Source: JBGSMF01 sp041740315
GTDB taxonomy: Bacteria; Chloroflexota; Anaerolineae; Fen-1058
NCBI GenBank assembly: GCA_041740315.1
Contig: JBGSMF010000337.1
Coordinates: 1-64,000 of the forward strand
Direction of reading: 5' to 3'
DNA: 64,000 nt
How positions within the stretch are numbered: the first letter of the stretch is position 1; every line of letters starts with the position of its first letter. The notes beneath the pieces are model-generated. The model was not told where the DNA came from and searched no databases. It was given only the letters and a program-made list of their open reading frames with translations. The position numbers were made by a program, and so were the translations under genes. Positions 44,701 through 50,472 of this stretch are shown here, in pieces.

Positions 44701-44833
44701 AGAATTTGCCGGCACAGGGCTGGGGCTGGCGATTGTCAAACAATTGGTGCAGATGCTTCATGGCCAGATTTGGCTGCAAAGCGAGGTGGGTGTGGGCACT
44801 ACCTTTAGCTTCACTTTGCCGATAGTAGATTGA
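35729..44833 (+). CDS. Giant membrane histidine kinase: CACHE-HAMP-13xGAF-PAS-HisKA-HATPase
   Basis: The 3034-residue protein begins with a membrane segment (about 14-36), an extracytoplasmic dCACHE-like sensor (to about 330), a second membrane segment (about 335-358) and a HAMP domain. Thirteen GAF domains follow, starting near residues 435, 601, 769, 934, 1101, 1268, 1435, 1607, 1783, 1970, 2135, 2306 and 2501. Then come a PAS (about 2691), HisKA with VSHELRTPMTSIKGY (His about 2818) and a HATPase with NLVSNAYQYT, DTGVGI and GTGLGLAI. GAFs 3-7 repeat at a nearly exact 501-bp period, and GAFs 5-7 share the LDTLADIGRxLSxTL start, so recent duplication is likely. No receiver is attached; single-REC genes lie on both sides. 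Confidence 0.95.
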   Translation: MATKSGSNRQHKTFLGLKLGLPFLLMITIVAAVVGFMIWNSYRLQRQTAIESQRQASIQASIQVSSYVSQFQSQLDDAARGLTYAGADPAQQRNFLIAVRGVHSHFYALAVTDHLGQETARVVGTDPEYLTPLRSQGGTIAVNTALEGSFYLGRVYLDNEFNAPFVEMSAPILDANAQVTGTLVAEVDLGNLWDIVSKIQVGRSGEVYQRGKSGYAYIVDGEGRLIAYRENEWVVGSQEKLIKPLQPYLTWVVQSYLKKRAGYLEDTQRVLESSVDDKDQLLGETPALICSLREPQELGERCTINVLSYYRSIPGTDWAVIVEQPTSEVYADVDTLQYLALGLGAIILVIVMGLAWFIQRNVLRPIGLLGEGASALASGQFSRRLRISTGDEIEALADEFNAMAESLQRSQSQLEAFALEKSQQAETAQSRVREMTMLVESGRAITSLDLENVLDSLASESARVTKADQCLIYLRDKRTGDLVARGVWGMGEVEYAAPLKWGESAAGWVASEGRELFLPSVQSDRRFAPKTPTDLLLGSLLALPLVSDGQAIGVLQVATRTGKVKLAAEEKRLIEPFARQAAVAYKNSQLYEEERRRAREMTIIAEITRTISASLDPDKTLDLILQSVRELVPYDAGEVNLWDPRAKLLYTRGRGGSRVEQVSAGVYGLDEGYTGWIARNRQPLLITDVQARTEVLPKIDLQQFPVRAYVGVPLLIGNELVGTLELSSYQADAFNDRHVETLQTIASQAAVTIQNARLYEETRRGAEEMAALREAAVEITSHLESERILIAIVQRATALLKGQSGALYRVDVDRQTLTVVVGYNMPRDVTGSTIRFGEGLAGRVAHKRQPMIVNDYRNWEGRASRYADDPFTAVIGVPLIWQDELIGVLDVLADVEQRKFDEDDTRLITLFAGQAAVALQNATLYEQLIRRMEEMSALHETAVDIASQLDSDQLLETIVRRAVDLLHAKGGSLHRYNLADQTARLIISYNMGRDYRGLVVKKGEGLAGQVLQTGQPLIVNDYKNWSGRSAQFDQANFTAAMGAPLIWQDRMLGMLVVVDEAERRVFNLNDLRLLTLFASQAVVALQNADLFAEAQRRLVELDTLADIGRLFSSTLDMDELMETIYRQLQRVMDAPNFYIALYDHDKKETSFVFELDAGKRVPPNKRQGVYGLSEHVIATRNPLLVRGDRETLLQGLNIEYVGPTSRIWMGAPMIAGQQVIGMMAVQHYQDASVYDDHHLSLLESIANQAAIALENARLFAETGRRVTELDTLADIGRALSATLEVHGLLEVIAEQTARVMYAGNLYIALYYPKTDEIEFALDTRSDMPRTGRRRKLMHGMTEQVIQIRAPLFMRGDVSKQMAELGIEMFGTPAAAWIGVPLLIGERVLGVLSVQHYTDSDAYDQGHVSLLQSIANQAAIALENARLFSETQRRLAELATLTDIGQALSSTLQVDQLLQLIYEQTRRVMYAEKMFVALYDAARHEVEFPFSRIPDEIPPGSRRAADVGVTGYIIRNRKSVLMRSDAALVAEQMGIKDSGPPSSSWLGVPMLIGERMLGVIAVQHYTDPDMYDESHRVLLETIASQAAFALENARLYQVTDVRLQQRVDELTGLAKISQEINATFDDKRIFELVLDEAVRATRAQYGTIHLLDVGTGDLVVGAALGYEPEAAETIAGARARYGVGIIGRVVETGKPALVNDVSQDPHYLRVLPDSQSELCVPISYAGSVVGAINLESAEAGHFTSEQLEYLQALASQAAIAIGNAQRYEEQKQAAVLLRRRAEQLGTLFEISQAFRSDRPLEEILDEVAYAIQEAVGFDIVMISVVEGDPPTQRRVAAAGVPIAAFEQLKTVRQPWRFIEDLLRDEFRISQSYYVPVERREARAALDVYDSSGSDARALREPGRWHPHDMLFIPLRGAQERILGMMSVDAPRDGAVPSRATIETLEVFANQAAVAIENAQLYADLRQRVNELMLFNEVSRSISGKLEMESLLATLVEAAAALLHSKHSTIFLFEEAENVLVPRKAHGFALEQIAHLRFAPGEGVAGWVAAEKRGVVVSDASSDPRFVYDPTAADVRSIVAAPLMVGENVIGAIAADKEEVGGFTETDLVLLSTLGDQAAIALENARLYQETQQRVNELSLLYKTGEAVSATLEIEGTLDVALEGVSEGLDFDFVVISLVDERAGEVRAVRGVGVSEDQLRQARRRLDDTDIMADIIRTGKTEVIEGWDERFDREMFEREGHAALVRVFTPLVAHNHNIGLVEAGYRRERRERVAEHEIRLLRALTDRIAAAIENAQLYKETLDRTRELSALLDASSAIAASLELTDVLTALADHLTQVVGVEGCTLSRWDRDKRGVVTLVDRSAHMAGPDASGTLYRLQDYPLTARVLEVRQPAIVYVDDPQADQREVAFLKQEGSEALLMLPLVARDEVFGLIELSSNAPGHRFSEANIRMAQTLADQAGVAISNAGLYEEIRGFTQQLERRVQERTEDLRQALDQLTVERDRVETLFRITSELQASLDLDRVLNRALTLVNENIHATRAQVLLIDQQTDALICRAAIDPERTIPPGGAQTLLRRNEGLVGWAIRRRKSAIVPDVHKDPYWVREEAGPRAEASSALVVPLMVADDVLGTLLMTHPELAHFNEAHLRLVEAAAAQVATAINNSELYRMIRESAERLGQMLRSQQEEASKSQSILEAVADGVMVADRRGRVILFNAAAERILSLKRDELVGRPTDDLLGLYGAAGGAWANVLRDWSTSARTRTEMPSLEQRLQIEDRHVRVHVAPVMMGDEYLGTVSVFRDVTKEVEVDRAKSDFVSTVSHELRTPMTSIKGYADLLMLGAAGAMSDDQRHFLNIIKSNADRLSELVRDLLNISRIESGRVELDIKPLRLDALIDQVVTSLRGKMEEKGLSLSVDVPPDLPAVNGDNDRVIQILTNLVSNAYQYTQPGGAITVAARVAGDMVQTDVIDTGVGIAPEDQAKVFDRFFRSDDDYVQEFAGTGLGLAIVKQLVQMLHGQIWLQSEVGVGTTFSFTLPIVD

Positions 44834-44839
44834 TATTGT

Positions 44840-44936
44840 CCATAGGACGGCTATGGCCGCGGGAATTTTCTTTTCGGCCTTGCTACCGCCAACTTGCAGG
44901 GCCTGGGTGCGGCTAAAATCCCGAAGCCGGGATAAC
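44840..44936 (+). repeat. Dispersed ~100-bp repeat, copy 3
   Basis: It begins right after the kinase stop with CCATAGGACGGCTATGGCCG and ends GCTAAAATCCCGAAGCCGGG followed by ATAAC. The terminal hairpin differs from copy 1 yet still pairs (ATCCCG/CGGGAT), hinting that the fold is kept. Confidence 0.8.
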
Positions 44937-44963
44937 ATGAGGGCATCTTTCGCCGGAGTAATA

Positions 44964-45431
44964 GTGGAATCAAAGGTTAAAGAGACCGAAACTTTGCTGG
45001 TGCAAAGCGAAGCAGATATTTATGCGGCAATTGGTCAGGGCCGGTTGCTGGCTGGCAAGATTGGATTTGAGCATATTGACCAGACTAGGCTAGAGACGAT
45101 TATTGCCGAATTGGCGCGCAATGCGTTGATGCATGGCGGCGGCGGCACTGTCACTTTGCGATGGATAGAGCGCAATACTTTGTCCAAGGGCAAAGTTCAG
45201 GTTGGCCTTGAGATTGTAGTTGAAGATTACGGCTCCGGCATTGCAGACTTGGCCCAGGCACTGGCTGGTGGGCATAGCACCGTGGGGGGATTGGGCGTAG
45301 GCATTCCCTCGGTGCGCCGGCTGGCTGATGAATTTGCCATTGACAGTGCGCCAGGGCGAGGGACGCGGGTGCGCACGTGCAAATGGGTGCGCGTGTCACG
45401 CTCTTGCGAAGCTGGTGATCAATCGCGATAA
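44964..45431 (+). CDS. RsbT/RsbW-like serine kinase/anti-sigma ATPase
   Basis: The 155-residue GHKL ATPase has an N-box IIAELARNALMHGG, G1 VEDYGSGIAD and G2 GGLGVGIPSVRRLADEF. It resembles RsbT/RsbW switch kinases that phosphorylate STAS antagonists. GTG 44964 is preferred (GGAG six bases upstream). The longer frame runs through the dispersed repeat. It is a paralogue of RsbT at 47990 and the first gene of the partner-switching block; the next gene starts 45 bp later. Confidence 0.85.
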   Translation: MESKVKETETLLVQSEADIYAAIGQGRLLAGKIGFEHIDQTRLETIIAELARNALMHGGGGTVTLRWIERNTLSKGKVQVGLEIVVEDYGSGIADLAQALAGGHSTVGGLGVGIPSVRRLADEFAIDSAPGRGTRVRTCKWVRVSRSCEAGDQSR

Positions 45432-45476
45432 GCGAGGGCCATCGGCGCTAATCAAACGGCAAGTGATAGACAAGTG

Positions 45477-47561
45477 ATGAAGGCAAAACGTTCGAGTTCG
45501 GCAGATATATCCAGCGCCAATGTGCAGCCCGAAGGGCAGTTGGAGCGGCGCTTGGACATGCTGGAAAGCATGGCCAGTATATTTGGCGTGATGCATCGCG
45601 GGCAAGATATTTACGAGCATATTTGCCATGAGGTGGTTGACTGGTTAGGCGTAGAGATGTGCGCTGTCTTGCTCTACGATCCGGTTCGGCAAGGCCTGGC
45701 GGGCCATGTGTCGGCTATCGGCGTGAGTGACGACGATTTGCAGAGTTATTTCATACCGCTAGGCCCTAATAGCCCGGTGCGCCAGTTGTGGGAAAGTGGC
45801 GCCTCTTACAAATCAGATAACGTGCTCACCGACCCGATAGTGCATGCTTTGGGGTTAGACGAATTTGCTCGTAAGGTGGGCGTGCGCCAGACGATGCTGG
45901 TTGGCATCAAGCTGGAAGATGATCTAATTGGAGCAATCCAGCCATCGAACAAGTGTGATGGGTCGCCGTTTACTGATAGCGACGTGCGCCTGTTGAGCAT
46001 TTATGCCAGTCAGGTGGCGGTAGCTATTGCGAACCAGCGTTTGTATCAGGGCACACTGGCAGAGCGTGACAAACTGAGCCGCTTGCACCAAGTGGCCTTG
46101 GCTGTGCAGCGGGCCCCGTCGCTCATCGAAAAGCTGCGCCGAATCGCCGAGGGTATTCGCGAGACTGGTTGGCGGCGTGTGGTTATTTCATTGTGCGATG
46201 AGAACCTGGATATGACTGAAATGATTTCGGCGGGGTTATCGCCCGATGAAGAGCAGTCGTTGCGCCACAGCGCAACGTTGATGGAACATTGGCGGCGTTG
46301 GTTGAGCGGACGGCTGGAATCGGCCCGGATGGGCCAGAGTTATTTTGTGCCGTTCCAATCACAGGGCGAAGCAGAGCGCGCCGGCGGGGGAGATGATTCT
46401 TGGGCGGAAGGAGATGTGTTATTCATTCCAGTGCGTGACCAGATGGGGCGGGTAGCTTGCATTATCAATTTGGACGCCCCGCTGGATGGATGCCGCCCAA
46501 CCTTGGAAAGTCTGCGGATGGTCGAGTTGTTTGCTCAGGAGGCAGCGGCGAATATTGAAACGGCCCAATTGTACCAGGCATTGCAAGACCAAATCATTGT
46601 GTTGGGTGATCGCGCTCAGCGCCTGGCTTTGCTCAATCGCATCTCGGGTATGGTGGGGGCAACCCTGGATTTGCGCGCTATGCTGTCGAATGTCAGCGAG
46701 CAGGTGACCGAGGCCTTTGCGATTGATCACTGCACAGTTGTGCTGTACGATCACGATAACCGGGTGGGCAGCTGTGTGGCCGAGTATCCTGAACGCGGCA
46801 TGGCCGGTTTTTCAATGTCGCTGGCGGATAGCTTGGTCATTCAAGATTTGTATGCATCGGCGGCGCCTGTGCTGGTCAACTTGTTGACGAGCGGGGCTGT
46901 GCTGGGAGCCGAGATGCAACGCTGGCTGGGGCGATGGGGCGTGGAATCGGTCTTGTTGGTGCCTTTGATGTCGCCCGGCCGCCTGGCGGGTTGGTTTGGA
47001 TTGAACTTTATCAATCGCCAGCGCATGTTCTCGGCTGACCAGGTGGAGCTATGTCAAACCATCGCCAACCAAACCGCCGCCGCGGTTGAGAATGCCCGCC
47101 TGTTCGAACGAGTGCAGAGCGCCTTGCACGAATTAGAGGCCACCAACCGCACCCAGGCTCAATTATTGGCCACAGTGCAGGAACTCTCTACGCCGGTCGT
47201 GCCGGTGCTAGATGATATTTTGATCTTGCCATTGATTGGGTTCATTGACAGCGACCGTGCCCAACGCGTGATGGAGGGTTTGCTGGCTGGCCTCGAACAG
47301 ACGCGCGCCCAGGTGGTATTGTTGGATGTGACGGGGGTGCCGGTGGTAGACAGCGGCGTGGCCGACCACCTCATGCGCGCCGCGCGCGCCGCGCAGTTAT
47401 TGGGCGCGCACCTGGTGCTGGTGGGCATCCGGCCCGAAGTCGCCCAGACCATTGTGGGCCTTGGGGTGCACATGAGCGATATTGCCACGCGCAGCGATTT
47501 GCGGAGCGGGCTAGAATATGCCCTGGCCATCACCCGGCGCAAGATTGTGCCGGTGGGCTAG
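45477..47561 (+). CDS. RsbR-like stressosome sensor: three GAF domains plus STAS
   Basis: The 694-residue protein has three GAF-type domains (about residues 25-200, 215-370, 380-555) and a C-terminal STAS domain (about 568-690). The STAS has the RsbR signature: ATVQELSTPVVPVLDDI, LILPLIGFIDSDRAQ, LLDVTGVPVVDSGVADHL and ILVGIRPEVAQTIVGLG-like text. RsbR proteins form the stressosome shell with RsbS and are phosphorylated by RsbT at threonines in the STAS. Instead of the non-haem globin N-domain of Bacillus RsbR, this one has GAF modules, so it senses different signals. It lies just upstream of RsbS and RsbT genes. Confidence 0.92.
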   Translation: MKAKRSSSADISSANVQPEGQLERRLDMLESMASIFGVMHRGQDIYEHICHEVVDWLGVEMCAVLLYDPVRQGLAGHVSAIGVSDDDLQSYFIPLGPNSPVRQLWESGASYKSDNVLTDPIVHALGLDEFARKVGVRQTMLVGIKLEDDLIGAIQPSNKCDGSPFTDSDVRLLSIYASQVAVAIANQRLYQGTLAERDKLSRLHQVALAVQRAPSLIEKLRRIAEGIRETGWRRVVISLCDENLDMTEMISAGLSPDEEQSLRHSATLMEHWRRWLSGRLESARMGQSYFVPFQSQGEAERAGGGDDSWAEGDVLFIPVRDQMGRVACIINLDAPLDGCRPTLESLRMVELFAQEAAANIETAQLYQALQDQIIVLGDRAQRLALLNRISGMVGATLDLRAMLSNVSEQVTEAFAIDHCTVVLYDHDNRVGSCVAEYPERGMAGFSMSLADSLVIQDLYASAAPVLVNLLTSGAVLGAEMQRWLGRWGVESVLLVPLMSPGRLAGWFGLNFINRQRMFSADQVELCQTIANQTAAAVENARLFERVQSALHELEATNRTQAQLLATVQELSTPVVPVLDDILILPLIGFIDSDRAQRVMEGLLAGLEQTRAQVVLLDVTGVPVVDSGVADHLMRAARAAQLLGAHLVLVGIRPEVAQTIVGLGVHMSDIATRSDLRSGLEYALAITRRKIVPVG

Positions 47562-47615
47562 CCAGGGGCGAGTTTGAAGGGGCTTGCTATCCGGAAAGAT
47601 TGAGGCAGTGCAGAG

Positions 47616-47990
47616 ATGGAATTGGTGCGTATCCCGATCTTGCAAATTGAAGATTATCTGGTGGCTTCTATCCAAATGCCACTGCACGACACGCAGGCCG
47701 AGCAATTTAAGGACGATTTGTTGCAGCGTATCTACGACACCAAATCGCGCGGCCTGGTGCTAGATTTGACCGCCATTGATATAGTGGATTCGTTTATGGC
47801 GCGCATTGTGGGTGATGTGGCCGAGATGGCCGGCTTGATGGGCGCGCGCGTGGTGGTGACCGGGCTGCAGCCGGCGGTAGCCATCACCTTGGTGGAATTG
47901 GGCGTCGAGTTGCGTAACGTGGTCACAGCGTTGAATCTTGAACGCGGCATCTTGGCGCTACGCAAGCAAAGAGTGGCGGAGCAGGGTTAA
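47616..47990 (+). CDS. rsbS: RsbS stressosome STAS protein
   Basis: The 124-residue single STAS domain has LDLTAIDIVDSFMARIVGDV. The Ser at position 59 matches Ser59 of Bacillus RsbS, the site phosphorylated by RsbT. It is the core scaffold of the stressosome and holds RsbT until stress. Its stop overlaps the RsbT start (TAATG), consistent with stoichiometric coupling. Confidence 0.93.
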   Translation: MELVRIPILQIEDYLVASIQMPLHDTQAEQFKDDLLQRIYDTKSRGLVLDLTAIDIVDSFMARIVGDVAEMAGLMGARVVVTGLQPAVAITLVELGVELRNVVTALNLERGILALRKQRVAEQG

Positions 47991-48391
47991 TGCCTGAGGC
48001 CAGACAGATCGTCATCAACAATGATCTGGATATTGTGACGGCCCGCGTGGAGGGTCGCAACTTGGCCCGCATGCTTGGCTTTGGAGTGATTGATCAGGCG
48101 CGCATTGCCACGGCTATTTCAGAGCTGGCGCGCAACATTGTCTTGTACGCCAAATCTGGCACCCTGCTGGTGCGCCTGGCTGACAACGAACGCCAGCGGG
48201 GCATCGAGATTATTTGTAGCGATAACGGGCCGGGCATTGCCGATGTTGCGCTGGTCATGCGAGATGGGTACAGCTCGCACCGCGGCTTGGGAATGGGCTT
48301 GCCTGGCACCAAGCGCCTGATGGATGAATTTGAGATCGAGTCGCGTCCCGGGATTGGCACAACGGTAACGGTGCGCAAGTGGTTGAGATAA
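47990..48391 (+). CDS. rsbT: RsbT serine/threonine kinase
   Basis: The 133-residue GHKL kinase has SELARNIVLYAKSG (N-box), CSDNGPGIAD (G1) and HRGLGMGLPGTKRLMDEFEI-like G2. It has the usual RsbT length. It would phosphorylate RsbS and RsbR and on release switch on a phosphatase or other output. No sigma factor, RsbU or RsbV gene is in the window, so the output is not SigB in an obvious way; the RsbX-like phosphatase follows 36 bp later. Confidence 0.93.
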   Translation: MPEARQIVINNDLDIVTARVEGRNLARMLGFGVIDQARIATAISELARNIVLYAKSGTLLVRLADNERQRGIEIICSDNGPGIADVALVMRDGYSSHRGLGMGLPGTKRLMDEFEIESRPGIGTTVTVRKWLR

Positions 48392-48427
48392 ATCCAGGCC
48401 CAGCGCCAGATGTGAAATGAGCTGTTG

Positions 48428-48994
48428 ATGCAGTATGGAATAGTGTTTCGTCCAAAGCGAGGACAAGATATTTCAGGCGATGCCTATCTGATTGTAGAGG
48501 TGTATGGAGCGCATTTGATAGCGGTGGCAGATGGGTTGGGGTCGGGTGAAGAAGCCGCCCAGGCAGCACGCTTGGCCATGGCGACAGTGGGCGAGCATGC
48601 CTGGGCCAATTTGCCAGATATCTTGCAGTGGTGCCACCTGGCGCTGCGCGGCACGCGGGGGGCGGTGATGGGCTTGTTAAAAATTGAAACTGAGGGTCGG
48701 CAAGTGAGCTATGCGGGCGTTGGCAATATTGACCTTCGTAGCCACAGCGCCAGCGGGTTTCGTCCCTTCAATGCCTATGGGATTATCGGCAGTCGGCTGC
48801 CCGATGTGCGCACCTTTGTGGGGGACTATGAACCTGGCGATTTGTTTGTGCTGAGCACTGATGGGATTACCCGTCAGTTCAATCTGGACAAATTGCCAGC
48901 AGTGCGTGGTCAATCACCACAATCGTTGGCTCAACAGATCGTGGCGAGCTTTGGCCGCCAAGAAGATGATATGACGGTTTTGGTGATTGCTTGA
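48428..48994 (+). CDS. rsbX: RsbX-like PP2C/SpoIIE-type phosphatase
   Basis: The 188-residue protein is a bare PP2C (SpoIIE-like) domain with metal-binding motifs SGDAYLIVE, VADGLGSGEEA, STDGITRQF and EDDMTVLVI. Like RsbX it has no regulatory domain and follows the stressosome genes, so it probably resets RsbS and RsbR by dephosphorylation. ATG 48428 is chosen over the overlapping TTG. The ribosome site is weak. Confidence 0.9.
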   Translation: MQYGIVFRPKRGQDISGDAYLIVEVYGAHLIAVADGLGSGEEAAQAARLAMATVGEHAWANLPDILQWCHLALRGTRGAVMGLLKIETEGRQVSYAGVGNIDLRSHSASGFRPFNAYGIIGSRLPDVRTFVGDYEPGDLFVLSTDGITRQFNLDKLPAVRGQSPQSLAQQIVASFGRQEDDMTVLVIA

Positions 48995-49052
48995 TTGCGC
49001 ATGATGGCAGCCCCAGGCAGTTGTCATGCAATCTGTGACGAAAGAGGTGAGT

Positions 49053-49433
49053 ATGGCCAAGATATTAATTGCAGAAGATGAAAAGGACATCCGCGAGTTG
49101 GTAACTTTTACTTTGCGTGGCCTGGGCAAATACGAGGTGGTGCAAGCAGTGAATGGCGCTGACGCAGTTGAAAAGGCCCAGGCTGAAAAGCCCGATCTTA
49201 TTTTGATGGATGGGCGCATGCCGCGCATGACGGGCTATGAGGCGTGCGCCAAGCTCAAGGAGATTGAGGCGACCAAGGATATCCCGGTGATTTTTCTGTC
49301 GGCCAAAGGCCAAGAGTCGGAAATTCAACAAGGCATGGCAGTGGGCGCTTTCGAGTATATTCTCAAGCCATTTGCTCCCGATGAACTGGTAACCCGCGTG
49401 CGAGAGATTTTAAAGCAGCATGGCATCAGTTGA
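49053..49433 (+). CDS. Single-domain response regulator
   Basis: The 126-residue receiver has IAEDEKD, phosphorylation Asp in ILMDGRMPRMTG, FLSAKG and the Lys of LKPFAPDE. There is no output domain. GAGGTGA precedes ATG 49053. It is a CheY-like shuttle. With the giant histidine kinase 4 kb upstream lacking a receiver, it is a likely phosphate acceptor linking kinase and stressosome, but this is inference from location. Confidence 0.9.
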   Translation: MAKILIAEDEKDIRELVTFTLRGLGKYEVVQAVNGADAVEKAQAEKPDLILMDGRMPRMTGYEACAKLKEIEATKDIPVIFLSAKGQESEIQQGMAVGAFEYILKPFAPDELVTRVREILKQHGIS

Positions 49434-49448
49434 TCTTGGGTTGGGTAA

Positions 49449-49545
49449 CTTGTGGCTATAGCCGTAGGAATTTACTTTTTGGCCTTGCTGCCGTCAACTT
49501 GCAAGGTTGGAGCGCAGCTAAAATCCTGGTGGAGCTGGGATAACT
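49449..49545 (+). repeat. Dispersed ~100-bp repeat, copy 4
   Basis: It shares GGCCTTGCTGCCGTCAACTT and the terminal GCTAAAATCC...TGGGATAAC hairpin with the other copies. It lies between the response regulator and the RsbQ-like gene. Confidence 0.78.
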
Positions 49546-49587
49546 TGTCCTGCCAAGGCGGCGGGGCGGATAGTAAAGGGATAGAGT

Positions 49588-50376
49588 ATGAGCGCGATTA
49601 TCATTGACAGCGGATTAGTACACTATGAAGCTCTAGGTCGCGGCAAGCCGGTGATTTTCGTGCACGGTTGGCTGGGGTCGTGGCGGTATTGGATGCCGAC
49701 GATGGAAGTGGCTTCCGATAGATACCGCACCTACGCGTTAGACCTGTGGGGGTTTGGCGACAGTGACAAGTCGCCCAGTCGCTACGACATTGATGCCTAT
49801 GTCAACCTGCTGGGCGCTTTCATGGATAGCCTGGGTATTGTCCGTGCGCCGATTGTCGGCCATGCGCTGGGCGCTATTGCGGCTGTGTTGCTGGCAGAGC
49901 GACAGCCAGAGAAGGTAGATCGCCTGATGGCAGTGAGTTTGCCTGTGGTGGGCACTGCCGTTAACCGCAAACTATCTACCGGCAACGATAATGTGCTAGA
50001 TCGCATGATTGGCCGCCGCCAGGCCCAGGCCAGCTATCCCGATGTGGCGGTAGAGGCCGACAAGGCCGATATCAACGCGGTGACGCTCAGCGCCCGCGCG
50101 TCGGGCGCGCTTGACTTGCGCGCTACTCTGGAATCGAGAGAGATTTCCACCCTGATTGTCCACGGCGAAAAGGACCCCATCATTACATCGCCGCAAAACG
50201 AGTGGTTGCAAAATATGGATGAAGAATTTGTGCGGCCCATACTCTTGAAAGACTCGCTGCATTTCCCAATGATTGACGAGGCCAACAAGTTTCAACGCCT
50301 GTTGAAGGATTTCTTGGAAATGGCCGACCTGAATGCGCTGGAATTGAAGGAGGAGTGGCGCAGGCGCAGCCATTAG
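49588..50376 (+). CDS. RsbQ-like alpha/beta-hydrolase-fold protein with Ala at the nucleophile position
   Basis: The 262-residue protein has the fold markers FVHGW, LDLWGFGDSDKS, acid HGEKDPII (about residue 196) and base DSLHFPMIDE (about 225). Its nucleophile elbow reads VGHALGA: Ala 93 (codon GCG) replaces Ser. The paralogue at 29339-30124 keeps GHSMG. RsbQ in Bacillus is an alpha/beta hydrolase needed for stress sensing with RsbP. Its place after the stressosome genes suggests the same kind of sensor or binding role, here without hydrolysis. GTA-rich repeat copy 4 lies just upstream. Confidence 0.85.
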   Translation: MSAIIIDSGLVHYEALGRGKPVIFVHGWLGSWRYWMPTMEVASDRYRTYALDLWGFGDSDKSPSRYDIDAYVNLLGAFMDSLGIVRAPIVGHALGAIAAVLLAERQPEKVDRLMAVSLPVVGTAVNRKLSTGNDNVLDRMIGRRQAQASYPDVAVEADKADINAVTLSARASGALDLRATLESREISTLIVHGEKDPIITSPQNEWLQNMDEEFVRPILLKDSLHFPMIDEANKFQRLLKDFLEMADLNALELKEEWRRRSH

Positions 50377-50405
50377 GTTGTAGGTTGGCCGCAAGGGCAT
50401 CCCCC

Positions 50406-50455
50406 AAACCCGTTTTTTTCCTGGTGGAGCAGGCTGAGAAAACGGGTTTCTTTTT
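50406..50455 (+). terminator. Intrinsic terminator after the signalling island
   Basis: AAACCCGTTTT (50406-50416) pairs with AAAACGGGTTT (50439-50449) and is followed by CTTTTT. Confidence 0.8.
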
Positions 50456-50472
50456 GGTCAAAAGGCAGCACG

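Noticed and set aside
44853..44963. N-terminal extension of the RsbT/W-like protein
   Set aside because: This part of the frame translates the dispersed repeat; GTG 44964 has a ribosome site and begins where homology begins.
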